A DNA stretch of 60,293 nt, taken from the NCBI GenBank assembly GCA_025359905.1, contig JANYDF010000006.1, forward strand, positions 1 to 60,293. Direction: 5' to 3'. This DNA comes from Rhodospirillales bacterium (GTDB lineage Bacteria; Pseudomonadota; Alphaproteobacteria; Acetobacterales; Acetobacteraceae). Both the position numbers and the translations under genes were made by a program. Below, one piece after another: positions 1 through 9,810 of the stretch; position 1 is the first letter of the stretch; the number at the start of each line of letters is the position of its first letter. The notes beneath the pieces are model-generated. The model worked only from the letters and a program-made list of their open reading frames with translations, searched no databases and was not told the origin of the DNA.

Positions 1-1
1 C

Positions 2-418
2 CCCATCCCGCACTCGGTGTTCGACAAATCCGCCGGCCCGCTCAGCCCGAACCGGCTGGTGATCCGCTTGCAGCCGGACGAGGGCGTTAAACTGTGGCTG
101 ATGATCAAGGACCCCGGCCCCGGCGGCATGCGTCTGCAATACATCCCGCTGGATATGAGCTTCGCCAGCGTGTTCAACGTGCGCAACCCGGACGCCTATG
201 AGCGGCTGCTGATGGACGTGGTGCGCGGCAACCAAACCCTGTTCATGCGGCGCGATGAGGTGGAAGCCGCCTGGACCTGGATCGACCCGATCCTGGACGC
301 TTGGTCGGCCAGCGCCGAGGCGCCGAAGGGCTACACGTCGGGCACCTGGGGCCCGACGGCGGCGATTGCGCTGATCGAACGCGCCGCGCGGACTTGGTAC
401 GAGGACGACGCCGGGTAA
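2..418 (+). CDS. zwf: Glucose-6-phosphate 1-dehydrogenase, C-terminal part (5' end outside window)
   Basis: This is the last 138 residues of a reading frame open at the left edge. The visible part carries blocks typical of the C-terminal domain of glucose-6-phosphate dehydrogenase: a stretch around NRLVIRLQPDEG, the run IPLDMSFA, the helix PDAYERLLMDVVRGN followed by FMRRDEVEAAW, and the end motif GYTSGTWGP. The enzyme oxidises glucose-6-phosphate to 6-phosphogluconolactone in the cytoplasm, feeding the pentose-phosphate and Entner-Doudoroff routes. The NADP-binding N-terminus is not in the window. It ends in TAA and is followed by 214 bp without a recognisable gene. The identification is firm from motifs alone. 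Confidence 0.93.
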   Translation, partial: PIPHSVFDKSAGPLSPNRLVIRLQPDEGVKLWLMIKDPGPGGMRLQYIPLDMSFASVFNVRNPDAYERLLMDVVRGNQTLFMRRDEVEAAWTWIDPILDAWSASAEAPKGYTSGTWGPTAAIALIERAARTWYEDDAG

Positions 419-632
419 CGTGCCCGGCAAGCCGCTTTGCCCCCCGCCTGTTGACCGCGCCTGCCGACCCCGCCTCCTCACCTGGGCGGGGGCATTGCCA
501 ACAGCGCAGAATTGATATGCATCAAGGCAGTTCCCTGCTACGCCAGAAAGATGACCGTGGCAGCCCAGGGTTGGTCCGTATCTAAAGAATTGCGGCCAAT
601 TTTGTCTGGCTGTCCGAATGGGGAGCACGGCG
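419..632. other. Intergenic gap between zwf and the first Hint gene
   Basis: I see no supportable gene, RNA or clear terminator here. The last bases hold GGGGAG at 620-625, a good ribosome binding site for the ATG at 633. Confidence 0.5.
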
Positions 633-3600
633 ATGGCGACGTACACATGGCGCGGCGGTTTGAGCGGCCATCCCAACGACGCGTCGCTGGCGGGCAACTG
701 GACCACGGCGGATGGCAGCGCACCGTTGCCCAGTGACGGCGACACAGTACTCATTCCGAACAACACCGCCTTCCCGCTCGAAATTCCATCCGGCGCGACG
801 CTGACGAACAATGTCTTGCAAGTCGGCGCCAACGATACTGTCAGCTTGAACACCGATCTGCTCAGCGGCGGCAGTATTGTCACCGGTGCCGGGGCCGTGC
901 TGAACGTCTTCGACTCCACGGTGGCGGCCCCGATTACCGTCAACGGCAACACCACAATCAATGTTTCCGGCGACCTCGCGCAAACCGGCACGTTGTTCAA
1001 CAATGGCCCGTCGGCCGAGTTGATCCCCGGCAGCGTGTTTACCTCGCTGAGCAACGGCAAAGGACCGAACTGGATCCTTACCACCAGCGGCGCCAACCGC
1101 GCCGTGGTGTTCAATGCGGCCGGCAACGTCTACCTCGACAATGGCTTCCTGGCCTCCTCGACCGGCGGTTCGCTGACCATAAATGTCACAGGGCTGACCA
1201 CGGGTACCATCACCTTGCCCGGCACGTTGAACAATGCCGGCGGCGTGGTGCTGGTTGGCGAGACCGGCAGCATCCTGTCGTCCAGCAACGCCGTCTACGA
1301 AAACCAGGGCTTCAGCTTCCTGCAAAACGCCTCGCTCTCGATTTCAGCCAATATGGCCGGAGTGACCGGCTCGTGGGCGGTGCACAACAGCACGCTGGAC
1401 ATCGCCACCAAGTTGCCAGGGCCGCAGACCGTGGTCATGGGCGATGCCAGCGGCGGCAGCCTGCTGAAGATCGAGGCAACCAAGACGTTGAACAACGGCA
1501 CCGTGCTGTCCGCCTTCACCGCGCGCATCGCCGGATTTCAGGCGGGCGACAGCATCGAACTGGCGGGCATAACCGGGCTGACCGGCAATTATCTGGACGG
1601 CGTGCTGACCCTGTCGCAGGGCGCCGCCACCGTTGGCACGCTGCGCTTCGCCGCCAACCAGTCGCTGGATGGCGGCGCCGGGACCAACGGCTTCACGCTG
1701 ACCAGCAGCGGCGGCAACACTTTCATCACCACCAGCCAAACCACGGATTTCGCCACCAACACCGGCAACGCGGGCACGATCGACTGGAACAACGGCGCTC
1801 TGTGGAATGCGGGCGCGCGGCCCGGCGGCACCCAGGTGGCCGAAATCGGCTTCACCCCGGCGCAGTTGACCGGCGCGCTCAGCGGCAGTTTCCAGACCGA
1901 GGTGATCACCGTCACCTCGGCGGAGACGGTCGGCTCGCTCATCATGTCGAACCCGCTATCGACACTGGACATCAGCAGCACGCTCACTGCGCAACGGCCC
2001 GGCGCCGGGCAGACTTCGGGCGGCAAGATCGTGCAGAACGACGGCACGCTGGCCGTGGAGTCAGGCGGAACCTTGAACGCCAGCAGCCTGTCGCAGGTTG
2101 CCTCTGGCGCGTTCGACGTCACGTCCGGCGGCGTGGCCAATTTCTCCGGCTCGGCGCCGTATAGTGCCGCCACCGGCTACATCGCGCTCGACATCGAAGG
2201 CGACGGCACCATCGACGGGCAAGTGAACGCCAGCGGCGGCGTACTGATCGGGCAGGACGCCGGGTTCCACGGCACCATCGGCAACACCCAGGCCAGCCTA
2301 ACGCTGGAAAACGGCGCGACCTTGGTGGACGCGTTCAGCCAGCTCGCCGGGCAATCGAACGGCAGCGCCAGCGTGACCATCACCGGCGTGGGCACCACCT
2401 GGCGCGATGCGGGCGACAGCGCCAACCCCAACGATGCCAGCCCGTATCTCGGCGGCATGGTGGTCGGCGGCGGCGGGGTGAATTTCCTCGGCTCGATCCA
2501 GACCAGCAACGACACGTCGAACGGTTATGCCTATCTGAACGTGGACCAGGGTGCGACGGTCGATACCGCCGGATCTGGCATCATCGGCGTCACCGGGCTT
2601 GGGTCGTCCACCAACACGCTGAACAGCACCGGCAACATCACTGTCCAAAACGACGCCACCTGGAAAATCGGCGCGCAACTGGAAGTCGGCGGCTCGCATG
2701 TCTACAGCGCCACCGGCAATTTCGGCGGTATCGGCCGCCTGAACGTCCAATTCGGCGCGCAGGTGAAGCTCGGCACCATCGAAACGGCGGGCCTCTACAA
2801 GCTGGCGGTTGGCCTGACGCCCGGCTCGAACGGCAATCTTTACATGCAAGGCACCGACCCGCTGAGCGCCGCCAGCACGCTCGACGCGGGTGGCGGGCCG
2901 ATGGTGATTGGCGAGGCCGGGCAGGGCAATGTCACCGTGAGCTTCGGCAGCGTGCTGAGCGGCGTGGCCGCCAACGCCACCGCCGGGTTCGCCTGGGGCA
3001 CCATGATCGGCGACACGTCCGGCGCGTTCGGCCAATTCAATATTGTCGGCGGCGGCTTCTCCGGCAGCGGCGATATGGTGGTCGGCAACGCCGGTTCAGG
3101 CAATTTGATGTTCGAGGGCCAGGGCGGCTTTGTGCTGGCAGGCTCGCTGCTGCTCGGCGGCACCGCCAGCGGCGCGGGCGGCGGCACCGGCATCGCCAAC
3201 ATGTTCGGCCTCCAGGAGCCGAAAATCGGCGGCAACGTGCAAATCTATGCCGGATCGACGCTGAACGTCGGCAGCAACGGGCTGCTGATCGGCTCGACCG
3301 GCAGTTTTGGGGTGGCCAACACCGTCACGGTCATGCCCGGCGCGACGCTGGGGGTGGCGGGCCGGTTGCAGACCGGCGGCACGTTGCTGAACAACGGCAG
3401 CGTGATTGCCGAGGCGGCGGGCCAAACGCTGGACATTGGCACCGTGGACGGCACCGGCATTTTCACCATCGATGCCGGGGCGGCGCTGCGGCTGAGCAAT
3501 TCGACGAACGTAAATTTGAATTTTGCCGCCGGGAATGGCACAGCAAGCGAAACGGCAATCTTGAGTATTGCTCCCAGCCAAGCCGCGCTAATCGGGTTTT

Positions 3601-4805
3601 ACGGCAGCGACCGGGTGGATCTGCCGAACATCAATTTCACCAACCAGTCGCCGGTCATCGATTTTCCGTCCGGCAGCAACATCGCAACGCTCAAATTGTT
3701 CGGCGGCAGCACGTTGAATGGCAGCATCGCATTCAATGCCGGCAGCGGTCATTCGAAGGGTTTCACGCTGCAACCGGACGGCGGCAGCGGCACGCTGCTG
3801 GTGCCAAACGACGCCGCTCCGCCCTGCTTCGCCCAGGGCACCCGCATCGCCACCATTCGCGGCGATATCCCGGTCGAGGCGCTGGGGCCGGGAATGCGCG
3901 CCCTGCTCGCCGACGGCGGTTCGGCGGAAATCGTCTGGCTCGGCCATCGCCGCGTCGATTGCCGCCGCCATGCGCGTCCGCACGACGTATTGCCGGTGCG
4001 CGTTGCCGCCGGCGCATTCGCACCGGGACAGCCGGCACGCGATCTGTTTCTGTCGCCCGATCACGCTGTCGGTATCGGCGGCGTGCTGATCCCGATCCGC
4101 TATTTGCTGAATGGCCGCACCATCGCGCAGCAACCCGCCGACAGCGTGACCTATTGGCACGTCGAACTGTCCCGCCATGCGGTGCTGCTGGCCGAGGATT
4201 TGGGTTGCGAAAGCTATCTGGACACCGGCAACCGCAACGCCTTCGCCAACGGCGGCGGTTCGGTGCAATTGCATCCCGACTTCGCGCAGCAGGTCTGGGA
4301 GGTGCAGGCCTGTGCGCCCTTAGTACGCGCGGGCGCCGCGTTGGCGGCGGCGCGGCGGACGCTGCTCGACCGTGCCGCCGAGCTTGGCTACGGCATCACC
4401 ACATCCCCTGGGCTGAGTTTGGCCGCTGGTGGACGCCGGCTGACCGCCGAGGTTGACGGCAGACGCTGGCGCGTGCCGCTGCCGGAAGGTGTGCGCCAGC
4501 TTCGGCTGCGCTCGCGCACCTGGGTGCCCGCGCACACATGCCCAAACGACGAGGACACGCGTCAGCTCGGCGTGGCGATCGGCCGGTTGTGGCTCGACCG
4601 GCGCGCAGTGGCGCTGGACAGCCCGGGCTTGGCCATCGGCTGGCGCACGCCGGAACCTGGCTGGCGCTGGACCGATGGCAATGCAGCACTTTCGGTGCAG
4701 GGCCTGCGCGAAGTGGCGTTCGAATTGGCGCTGGAGGGGCACTACTGGTGCCGTGCGCCGCAAGCCCAGCGCGACCGCCGCCGAATTCGCCGTCAGGGTG
4801 CTTGA
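633..4805 (+). CDS. Giant repeat protein with C-terminal Hint (Hint_2-type) domain, copy 1
   Basis: A 1,390-residue protein. The first thousand residues are low-complexity, rich in Gly, Ser, Thr, Asn and Ala, with short strands such as GAVLNVFDST and GATLGVAGRL that suggest a beta-helix of the kind found in adhesins and passenger domains. The N-terminus MATYTWRGG and a W-x-GG-x-NW-like block recur in the next gene. From about Cys1065 a Hint domain follows: PCFAQGTRIAT, then WLGHRRVD, then SPDHAV. Hint_2 domains of this type are frequent at the ends of large Acetobacteraceae proteins; whether they self-cleave is not known to me. There is no obvious signal peptide. I chose ATG 633 rather than 618 because GGGGAG lies 7 nt upstream and because the paralogue begins with the same MATYTW. 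The exact function is unknown. Confidence 0.8.
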   Translation: MATYTWRGGLSGHPNDASLAGNWTTADGSAPLPSDGDTVLIPNNTAFPLEIPSGATLTNNVLQVGANDTVSLNTDLLSGGSIVTGAGAVLNVFDSTVAAPITVNGNTTINVSGDLAQTGTLFNNGPSAELIPGSVFTSLSNGKGPNWILTTSGANRAVVFNAAGNVYLDNGFLASSTGGSLTINVTGLTTGTITLPGTLNNAGGVVLVGETGSILSSSNAVYENQGFSFLQNASLSISANMAGVTGSWAVHNSTLDIATKLPGPQTVVMGDASGGSLLKIEATKTLNNGTVLSAFTARIAGFQAGDSIELAGITGLTGNYLDGVLTLSQGAATVGTLRFAANQSLDGGAGTNGFTLTSSGGNTFITTSQTTDFATNTGNAGTIDWNNGALWNAGARPGGTQVAEIGFTPAQLTGALSGSFQTEVITVTSAETVGSLIMSNPLSTLDISSTLTAQRPGAGQTSGGKIVQNDGTLAVESGGTLNASSLSQVASGAFDVTSGGVANFSGSAPYSAATGYIALDIEGDGTIDGQVNASGGVLIGQDAGFHGTIGNTQASLTLENGATLVDAFSQLAGQSNGSASVTITGVGTTWRDAGDSANPNDASPYLGGMVVGGGGVNFLGSIQTSNDTSNGYAYLNVDQGATVDTAGSGIIGVTGLGSSTNTLNSTGNITVQNDATWKIGAQLEVGGSHVYSATGNFGGIGRLNVQFGAQVKLGTIETAGLYKLAVGLTPGSNGNLYMQGTDPLSAASTLDAGGGPMVIGEAGQGNVTVSFGSVLSGVAANATAGFAWGTMIGDTSGAFGQFNIVGGGFSGSGDMVVGNAGSGNLMFEGQGGFVLAGSLLLGGTASGAGGGTGIANMFGLQEPKIGGNVQIYAGSTLNVGSNGLLIGSTGSFGVANTVTVMPGATLGVAGRLQTGGTLLNNGSVIAEAAGQTLDIGTVDGTGIFTIDAGAALRLSNSTNVNLNFAAGNGTASETAILSIAPSQAALIGFYGSDRVDLPNINFTNQSPVIDFPSGSNIATLKLFGGSTLNGSIAFNAGSGHSKGFTLQPDGGSGTLLVPNDAAPPCFAQGTRIATIRGDIPVEALGPGMRALLADGGSAEIVWLGHRRVDCRRHARPHDVLPVRVAAGAFAPGQPARDLFLSPDHAVGIGGVLIPIRYLLNGRTIAQQPADSVTYWHVELSRHAVLLAEDLGCESYLDTGNRNAFANGGGSVQLHPDFAQQVWEVQACAPLVRAGAALAAARRTLLDRAAELGYGITTSPGLSLAAGGRRLTAEVDGRRWRVPLPEGVRQLRLRSRTWVPAHTCPNDEDTRQLGVAIGRLWLDRRAVALDSPGLAIGWRTPEPGWRWTDGNAALSVQGLREVAFELALEGHYWCRAPQAQRDRRRIRRQGA

Positions 4806-4929
4806 CCCCAAGAGATACAACGCCGTGAATACCCCGCCAGCAAAATGGTGGCGGGCGGCGCAATTGGTCCGATTGGCGGCATAACGCCGGACGCAACCGC
4901 GCCGTCAAAATACCTCGGGGGGCACGGTG

Positions 4930-7900
4930 ATGGCGACGTACACTTGGCGTGGCGGGCACGGCACCGGCAGCGACCCGAACGATGCGTCGGCAGCGGCCAA
5001 TTGGCTGACCAGCGACGGCGCTACGCCGTTTCCGGGCGCGGGCGATACGGTTGTGTTGCCCGCCGCAACCGCCGGCGGACCGCTTACGCTCGACGCCACC
5101 GGACTCACGCTGGACAACAACAGCATCAGCGTGGGCGCCGGGGACCGGGTCAATCTGGCATTGTCGTCGATGTTCGGCGGCCAGATCGCCGTTGCCACCG
5201 GCAGCACGCTGGCGGCGTTCGACAGCACGATCAGCGGCGTCACATTCCAGATGGCCAGCAACACCACGCTGGAAGTGTCTGGCGACACGCAGCAAACCGG
5301 CACGCTGATCAACCAAAACGACGGCACCGCGTACGGCACCGTGGACGGCACCGCCATCACCGGCGGCAGCAACATCGTGCAGGGCGGCAGCAGCCTGTTC
5401 GTCCACGCGCTTGGCAATGTCATCAGCGACGCCAATCTGGTCGCCGCCACCGCTGGCGGCAGCTTGACCATTCAGGCCGATGCCTTGCAACTGGCGGGCG
5501 CTGCGGCCACGCCGGGCCTGCTGTTCTTGACCAACAGCGTTATTAACATGGGCGAGGCGGTGCAGATCGCCAGCGGCAGCAATGCCGCTGTCGCCAACAA
5601 CGCCGAACTGATCGTGGCCGATGGCACGGCGTCGATCACCGCGCAAATGCTGCCGGTCAGCGGCGCGATTTATCTGGTCGATACCGCGACCGCCGACATC
5701 GCCAGCGCGCTGCCCGGCCCGCAGACGGTGTTTTTCAACGGCCCCAACCAAATCCTCAAAATTGAAAACGCCACCAGCCTGTTGCAGAATTTCGGCGCCA
5801 ATCTGGCCGGATTCGGCGCGGGCGACACCGTCGAACTGCTCGGTCTGACCGGGCTGTCGGCCAGCTACGCCAACGGCTTGCTGCAATTGTCGCAAGGCAG
5901 CATCAACGTCGGCGCGCTCGGCTTCAGCGCCGCGCAGGCGCTGGACAGCGGGCTCGGCAACAGCGGCTTCACGGTAACGGCCGCCGCCGGCAACACCTTC
6001 ATCACCACATCGGCGGTCAATGACGCGCTGCTTGCGGTCACGTCCGGCGCAACGGTTGAATGGGGCAATGCCGCCGCGTGGTCTGGCGGCGCGCCAACGG
6101 CCGCCGGGGTGGCTGTGGTCGGGTTGAACACCAACGAGATCAAGGATTTCCTGTCCGGCACCCAGGACAGCTACACGCTGCTGGTCAGCGCCGCCGCCAC
6201 GGCTGGTTCGGTGGTGCTGAGCGATCCGCTCGCGAGCATGGTGATCGCCGCCCCGCTGACGCTGCAGCGCCCGCAGCCCGGAGCAAGCAGCGGTGCCGCG
6301 TTCAGCGTGCCGGACGGCACCGTTGAGATTGCCGCCGGTGGGACGCTAACAGCGGCCAGTTTCCAGGCGAGCGTGCATGCCAAGCTGCAAGTCGAGGCCG
6401 GCGGCCAATTGCTGCTGACCGGACAGCAGCCGGACGGCGCGCCGCAGGGCTGGCAGGCGCTGGAGGTTGAGAATAACGCCGTCATCGACGGCACCATCAC
6501 CGCCGCCGGAGCCATCCAGATCGGCCGCAATTCGCCCAGCGGCGCCAACGTCACGCTGGAAAACGGCGGCCATGTCACGGCCAGCTTCACCCAATTGGCC
6601 GGACGGGCCTATGGCCGCGCCTTTATGTCCGTCTCCGGCGCCGGCACGGTCTGGCGCGACGTGGGCGACGCGGCCAACACGGCTGACGCGGGCAGCTATT
6701 TGGGCGACATGCTGATCGGGGGCGGCGGCGTCAACGGCGCGGGCTTTGTGCAGACCAACTTCAATGCTCCGAACGGCAGCGCGCAGTTGCAGATCGGCCA
6801 AGGTGCGACGGTCAGCGAGTCCGGCTCGGCGATCCTTGGCATGGTGGGCGTCGGCGTCCCTGGCGACAGCTTGAACAGCAACGGCCAAGTGACGCTGCAA
6901 AACAACGCCACCTGGGAAATCGGCGGCCAGCTTGAAGTCGGCGGCTCGCATCGGCTCGGCGGCGACCAATCGGGCGGCAGCGGCCATGTCGCCGTCCAGT
7001 TCGGCGGGCGGCTGTTGCTCGGCACCGCCGAGTCTGCCGGACTCTACAAAGTCGCTTTCGGCGCCAGTCAGTTCTCCACCGGCAGCATCGAAATCGGCGG
7101 CTTCGGCAGCAATGCGCAGCAAGCCACGCTGGATACCGGCGGCGGGCCGATGGCAATCGGCGAATTCGGCGCCGGGCAAGTCATGGTCAGCGGCGCGGGC
7201 AATCTGGTGGCGGGGCAAAATGCCACCGCCGGCTACGCCTGGGGCATGATCCTGGGCGATAATTTCGGCTCCTCCGGGGCGTTGTACATGCAAGCCCAGG
7301 CCGGAACGACCGAGGCGAATGTCATCGTCAACGGCAATATGGTGGTCGGCAATTACGGCACCGGCACGGTGTACGACAGCCAATCACGGCTGACCGTCAA
7401 CGGCTCGCTGTTTGCCGGCGGCAACCCGGCCGGGCCGGGCACCGGCAGCGGCAGCCTGTTTGTGAGCAACGGGACCGCGAACATCAGCGGCAACGTGACG
7501 ATCTATCCCGGCTCGACGCTGAACATGGACGGCGGCGTGCTGGAAATCGGCAGCGGCGGCGGCGCGCCTAGCGGCGCACTGACGGTCGATGCCGGGCATA
7601 CGCTCAGCGTCGGCGGCACGCTGCAAATGGGCAGCACGCTGAACATCAATGGCGTGCTGGAAGCCAGCGGCAGCGGCCAGACGCTGGACATTCCAAACGG
7701 CGTCCCGCTGGCCGGCAACGGCAGCTTCGCCATCGACGGCGGAGCCACGCTGCAAATCGACCAGACCGTGAACGGCAAGCTGTTCGCCTTCGCGCCGGGC
7801 AATGGCGGCTTGGCCGAATCCGTTATCGTCAGCGGCCTCAGCGGGACCACCACGCTGCAAGGCTTCTATGGCAGCGACAGCCTGGATATCACCGGACTGA

Positions 7901-9054
7901 ACTTCGCCACCGCGTCGCCAAACGTGAATTACATCCCGAACGCCGACCCCACGACCGGCGGAACAGCGCATATCTTTGGCCGTGGCGTTGAACTCACCTT
8001 CGCTATGACCGGCGCGCATCCGGGCGGATTCACCGTGTCGGGCGACGCGGCGGGCGGCACGCGGCTGACCGCCAACGACGCCGCCCCCTGCTTCGCGGCG
8101 GGCACCCGGATCGCCACCAGCGCTGGGCCGGTGGCGGTGGAGGCGCTGGCCCCTGGCATGACGGTGCAACTGGCCGATGGCGGCACCGCGCCGATTATTT
8201 GGCTCGGCCATCGCCGCGTCGATTGCGCCCGCCATCCGCGCCCGCACGACGTGCTTCCGGTGCGCGTCGCCAAAGGCGCGTTCGGCCCCGGCCAGCCGTC
8301 GCGCGACCTGATCCTGTCGCCGGACCACGCGGTGTTCGCTGGCGGCGGGCTGATCCCGGTGCGCTACTTGCTCAACGGGCGCACCGTCGTGCAGGAAACG
8401 GTCGAGAGTGTCACCTTTTGGCACGTCGAACTGCCGCGCCACGCCGTACTGCTGGCCGAAGGACTGGCCTGCGAGAGCTTCCTCGACACCGGCAATCGCG
8501 CCGCCTTCGCCAACGGCGGCACGGCGGTGCAGTTACACCCGGATTTCGCGCTGCAAACCTGGGCCGCCCGGGCTTGCGCGCCGCTGGTGCGCGACGGCGC
8601 GGCGCTGGCGCGGGTCCGCCAACGGCTGCTGACGCGGGCCAAAACGCTCGGCCACGCCATCACCCGCGACGCCGGGCTGCGCGTGCTGGCCGATGGCGCG
8701 GAGCTAGCGGTGCGCCACGACGGCGGACTGCTGTGCGTGTCGCTGCCGCCCGGCGCTACAACACTTCGGCTGCACTCGCGCACCTGGGTTCCCGCGCAGA
8801 TGCGCCCCGCCGAAACCGATAGCCGCCGCCTCGGCATCGCCATCGCGCGGCTGTATCTGGATGGGCGCGCCGTGGCGCTGGACAGCCCCGGCCTGACGAC
8901 AGGCTGGCACGCGGCGGAACCGCATGGCCGATGGACCGATGGCGGCGGCATTCTCGCGGTGACCGGGCTGCGCGAGGTCGCGTTTGTGCTGGCGGACGAT
9001 GGGCAGTATTGGCAGGACAGCGCGGCCCGCACACGCAGGCGCCGCACCGTCTAA
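4930..9054 (+). CDS. Giant repeat protein with C-terminal Hint (Hint_2-type) domain, copy 2
   Basis: A 1,374-residue paralogue of the preceding protein, 124 bp downstream on the same strand. It begins MATYTWRGG, has the same Gly/Ser/Thr/Asn-rich repeat body with matching blocks (GGSLTI near the start, VTLENGG-like and GQLEVGGSH strands in the middle), and ends in an intact Hint domain from about Cys1054 (CFAAGTRIAT, WLGHRRVD, SPDHAVF, then a long conserved tail with RLHSRTWVPA). The pair looks like a tandem duplication that has diverged in the repeats and stayed alike in the Hint region. GGGGGG just upstream supports ATG 4930. The ABC permease starts 21 bp after its stop, so it may share a transcript with a transporter. 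No signal peptide is visible, so the export route is unclear. Confidence 0.8.
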   Translation: MATYTWRGGHGTGSDPNDASAAANWLTSDGATPFPGAGDTVVLPAATAGGPLTLDATGLTLDNNSISVGAGDRVNLALSSMFGGQIAVATGSTLAAFDSTISGVTFQMASNTTLEVSGDTQQTGTLINQNDGTAYGTVDGTAITGGSNIVQGGSSLFVHALGNVISDANLVAATAGGSLTIQADALQLAGAAATPGLLFLTNSVINMGEAVQIASGSNAAVANNAELIVADGTASITAQMLPVSGAIYLVDTATADIASALPGPQTVFFNGPNQILKIENATSLLQNFGANLAGFGAGDTVELLGLTGLSASYANGLLQLSQGSINVGALGFSAAQALDSGLGNSGFTVTAAAGNTFITTSAVNDALLAVTSGATVEWGNAAAWSGGAPTAAGVAVVGLNTNEIKDFLSGTQDSYTLLVSAAATAGSVVLSDPLASMVIAAPLTLQRPQPGASSGAAFSVPDGTVEIAAGGTLTAASFQASVHAKLQVEAGGQLLLTGQQPDGAPQGWQALEVENNAVIDGTITAAGAIQIGRNSPSGANVTLENGGHVTASFTQLAGRAYGRAFMSVSGAGTVWRDVGDAANTADAGSYLGDMLIGGGGVNGAGFVQTNFNAPNGSAQLQIGQGATVSESGSAILGMVGVGVPGDSLNSNGQVTLQNNATWEIGGQLEVGGSHRLGGDQSGGSGHVAVQFGGRLLLGTAESAGLYKVAFGASQFSTGSIEIGGFGSNAQQATLDTGGGPMAIGEFGAGQVMVSGAGNLVAGQNATAGYAWGMILGDNFGSSGALYMQAQAGTTEANVIVNGNMVVGNYGTGTVYDSQSRLTVNGSLFAGGNPAGPGTGSGSLFVSNGTANISGNVTIYPGSTLNMDGGVLEIGSGGGAPSGALTVDAGHTLSVGGTLQMGSTLNINGVLEASGSGQTLDIPNGVPLAGNGSFAIDGGATLQIDQTVNGKLFAFAPGNGGLAESVIVSGLSGTTTLQGFYGSDSLDITGLNFATASPNVNYIPNADPTTGGTAHIFGRGVELTFAMTGAHPGGFTVSGDAAGGTRLTANDAAPCFAAGTRIATSAGPVAVEALAPGMTVQLADGGTAPIIWLGHRRVDCARHPRPHDVLPVRVAKGAFGPGQPSRDLILSPDHAVFAGGGLIPVRYLLNGRTVVQETVESVTFWHVELPRHAVLLAEGLACESFLDTGNRAAFANGGTAVQLHPDFALQTWAARACAPLVRDGAALARVRQRLLTRAKTLGHAITRDAGLRVLADGAELAVRHDGGLLCVSLPPGATTLRLHSRTWVPAQMRPAETDSRRLGIAIARLYLDGRAVALDSPGLTTGWHAAEPHGRWTDGGGILAVTGLREVAFVLADDGQYWQDSAARTRRRRTV

Positions 9055-9075
9055 CCGCCGGAGGCTGCACGCCTG

Positions 9076-9810
9076 ATGCTGAACACGCGGCTGCTGTCGC
9101 TGCTCGCGTTGCTGGCGGCGTGGGAAGCGGCCGCCCGGCTGGCGGGCAGCCGCACGTTTCCGGCGGCAAGCCACGTCGCCGCCGCGCTGTGGCGCGAGAC
9201 GCTGACCGGTGCGCTGCCGCTCAATCTCGGCCTGACGCTGTGGCGCATCGCCGCCGCGTTCATTTTGTCGATGCTGCTCGGCAGCGCGCTCGGCATCGCC
9301 ATGGGGCGGCGGCCACGGCTCGACCGGGCACTCGATGCGTGGCTGACCGGGCTGCTCAACCTGCCCGCTTTGGTGATGACGGTGCTGATCTTCGTCTGGT
9401 TCGGCCTCAGCGAAGCCTCGGCCATCGCCGCCGTGACGCTGAACAAATTGCCGACCACGGCGGTCACGCTGCGCGAGGGCGCCCGCGCGCTCGACCCCGC
9501 GTTGATGGAAGTGGCGCAGATATTCCGCGTGCCGCGCGGACTTGTGTTGCGCCACGTGGTGCTGCCGCAACTGGCCCCGTATCTGTTCGCCGCCGCGCGC
9601 TCCGGGTTGGCGCTGATTTGGAAAGTGGTGCTGGTGGTGGAATTGCTCGGCCGCAGCGACGGGGTGGGATTTCAGATCGAAGTATATTTTCAGGTGTTCG
9701 ATGTCACCGGCATCCTGGCCTACACCTTGGCGTTCATTTTGGTGGTGCAGGCGCTGGAATGGGGCGTGCTGCAACCGCTGGAGCGCCGCGCGCTCGGCTG
9801 GCGCACCTGA
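9076..9810 (+). CDS. ABC transporter permease, SsuC/TauC (nitrate/sulfonate/taurine) type
   Basis: A 244-residue integral membrane protein with about five or six hydrophobic segments. It has the binding-protein-dependent permease signature around residues 130-175 (TLNKLPTTAVTLREGARA, then the EAA-loop-like stretch up to FRVPRGLVLRHVVLPQLAPY). That pattern is typical of SsuC/TauC/NrtB permeases, which import sulfonates, taurine, nitrate or related small molecules. GGAGG lies 12 nt before the ATG. Its TGA overlaps the ATG of the ATPase gene (TGATG), indicating translational coupling. No periplasmic binding protein gene is present in the window, so the substrate cannot be assigned and the system may rely on a receptor encoded elsewhere. 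Confidence 0.85.
   Translation: MLNTRLLSLLALLAAWEAAARLAGSRTFPAASHVAAALWRETLTGALPLNLGLTLWRIAAAFILSMLLGSALGIAMGRRPRLDRALDAWLTGLLNLPALVMTVLIFVWFGLSEASAIAAVTLNKLPTTAVTLREGARALDPALMEVAQIFRVPRGLVLRHVVLPQLAPYLFAAARSGLALIWKVVLVVELLGRSDGVGFQIEVYFQVFDVTGILAYTLAFILVVQALEWGVLQPLERRALGWRT

Noticed and set aside
4396-5895. Minus-strand frame of 499 codons across the two Hint genes
   Set aside because: Shadow of the Hint genes and their spacer; no start signal or domain.
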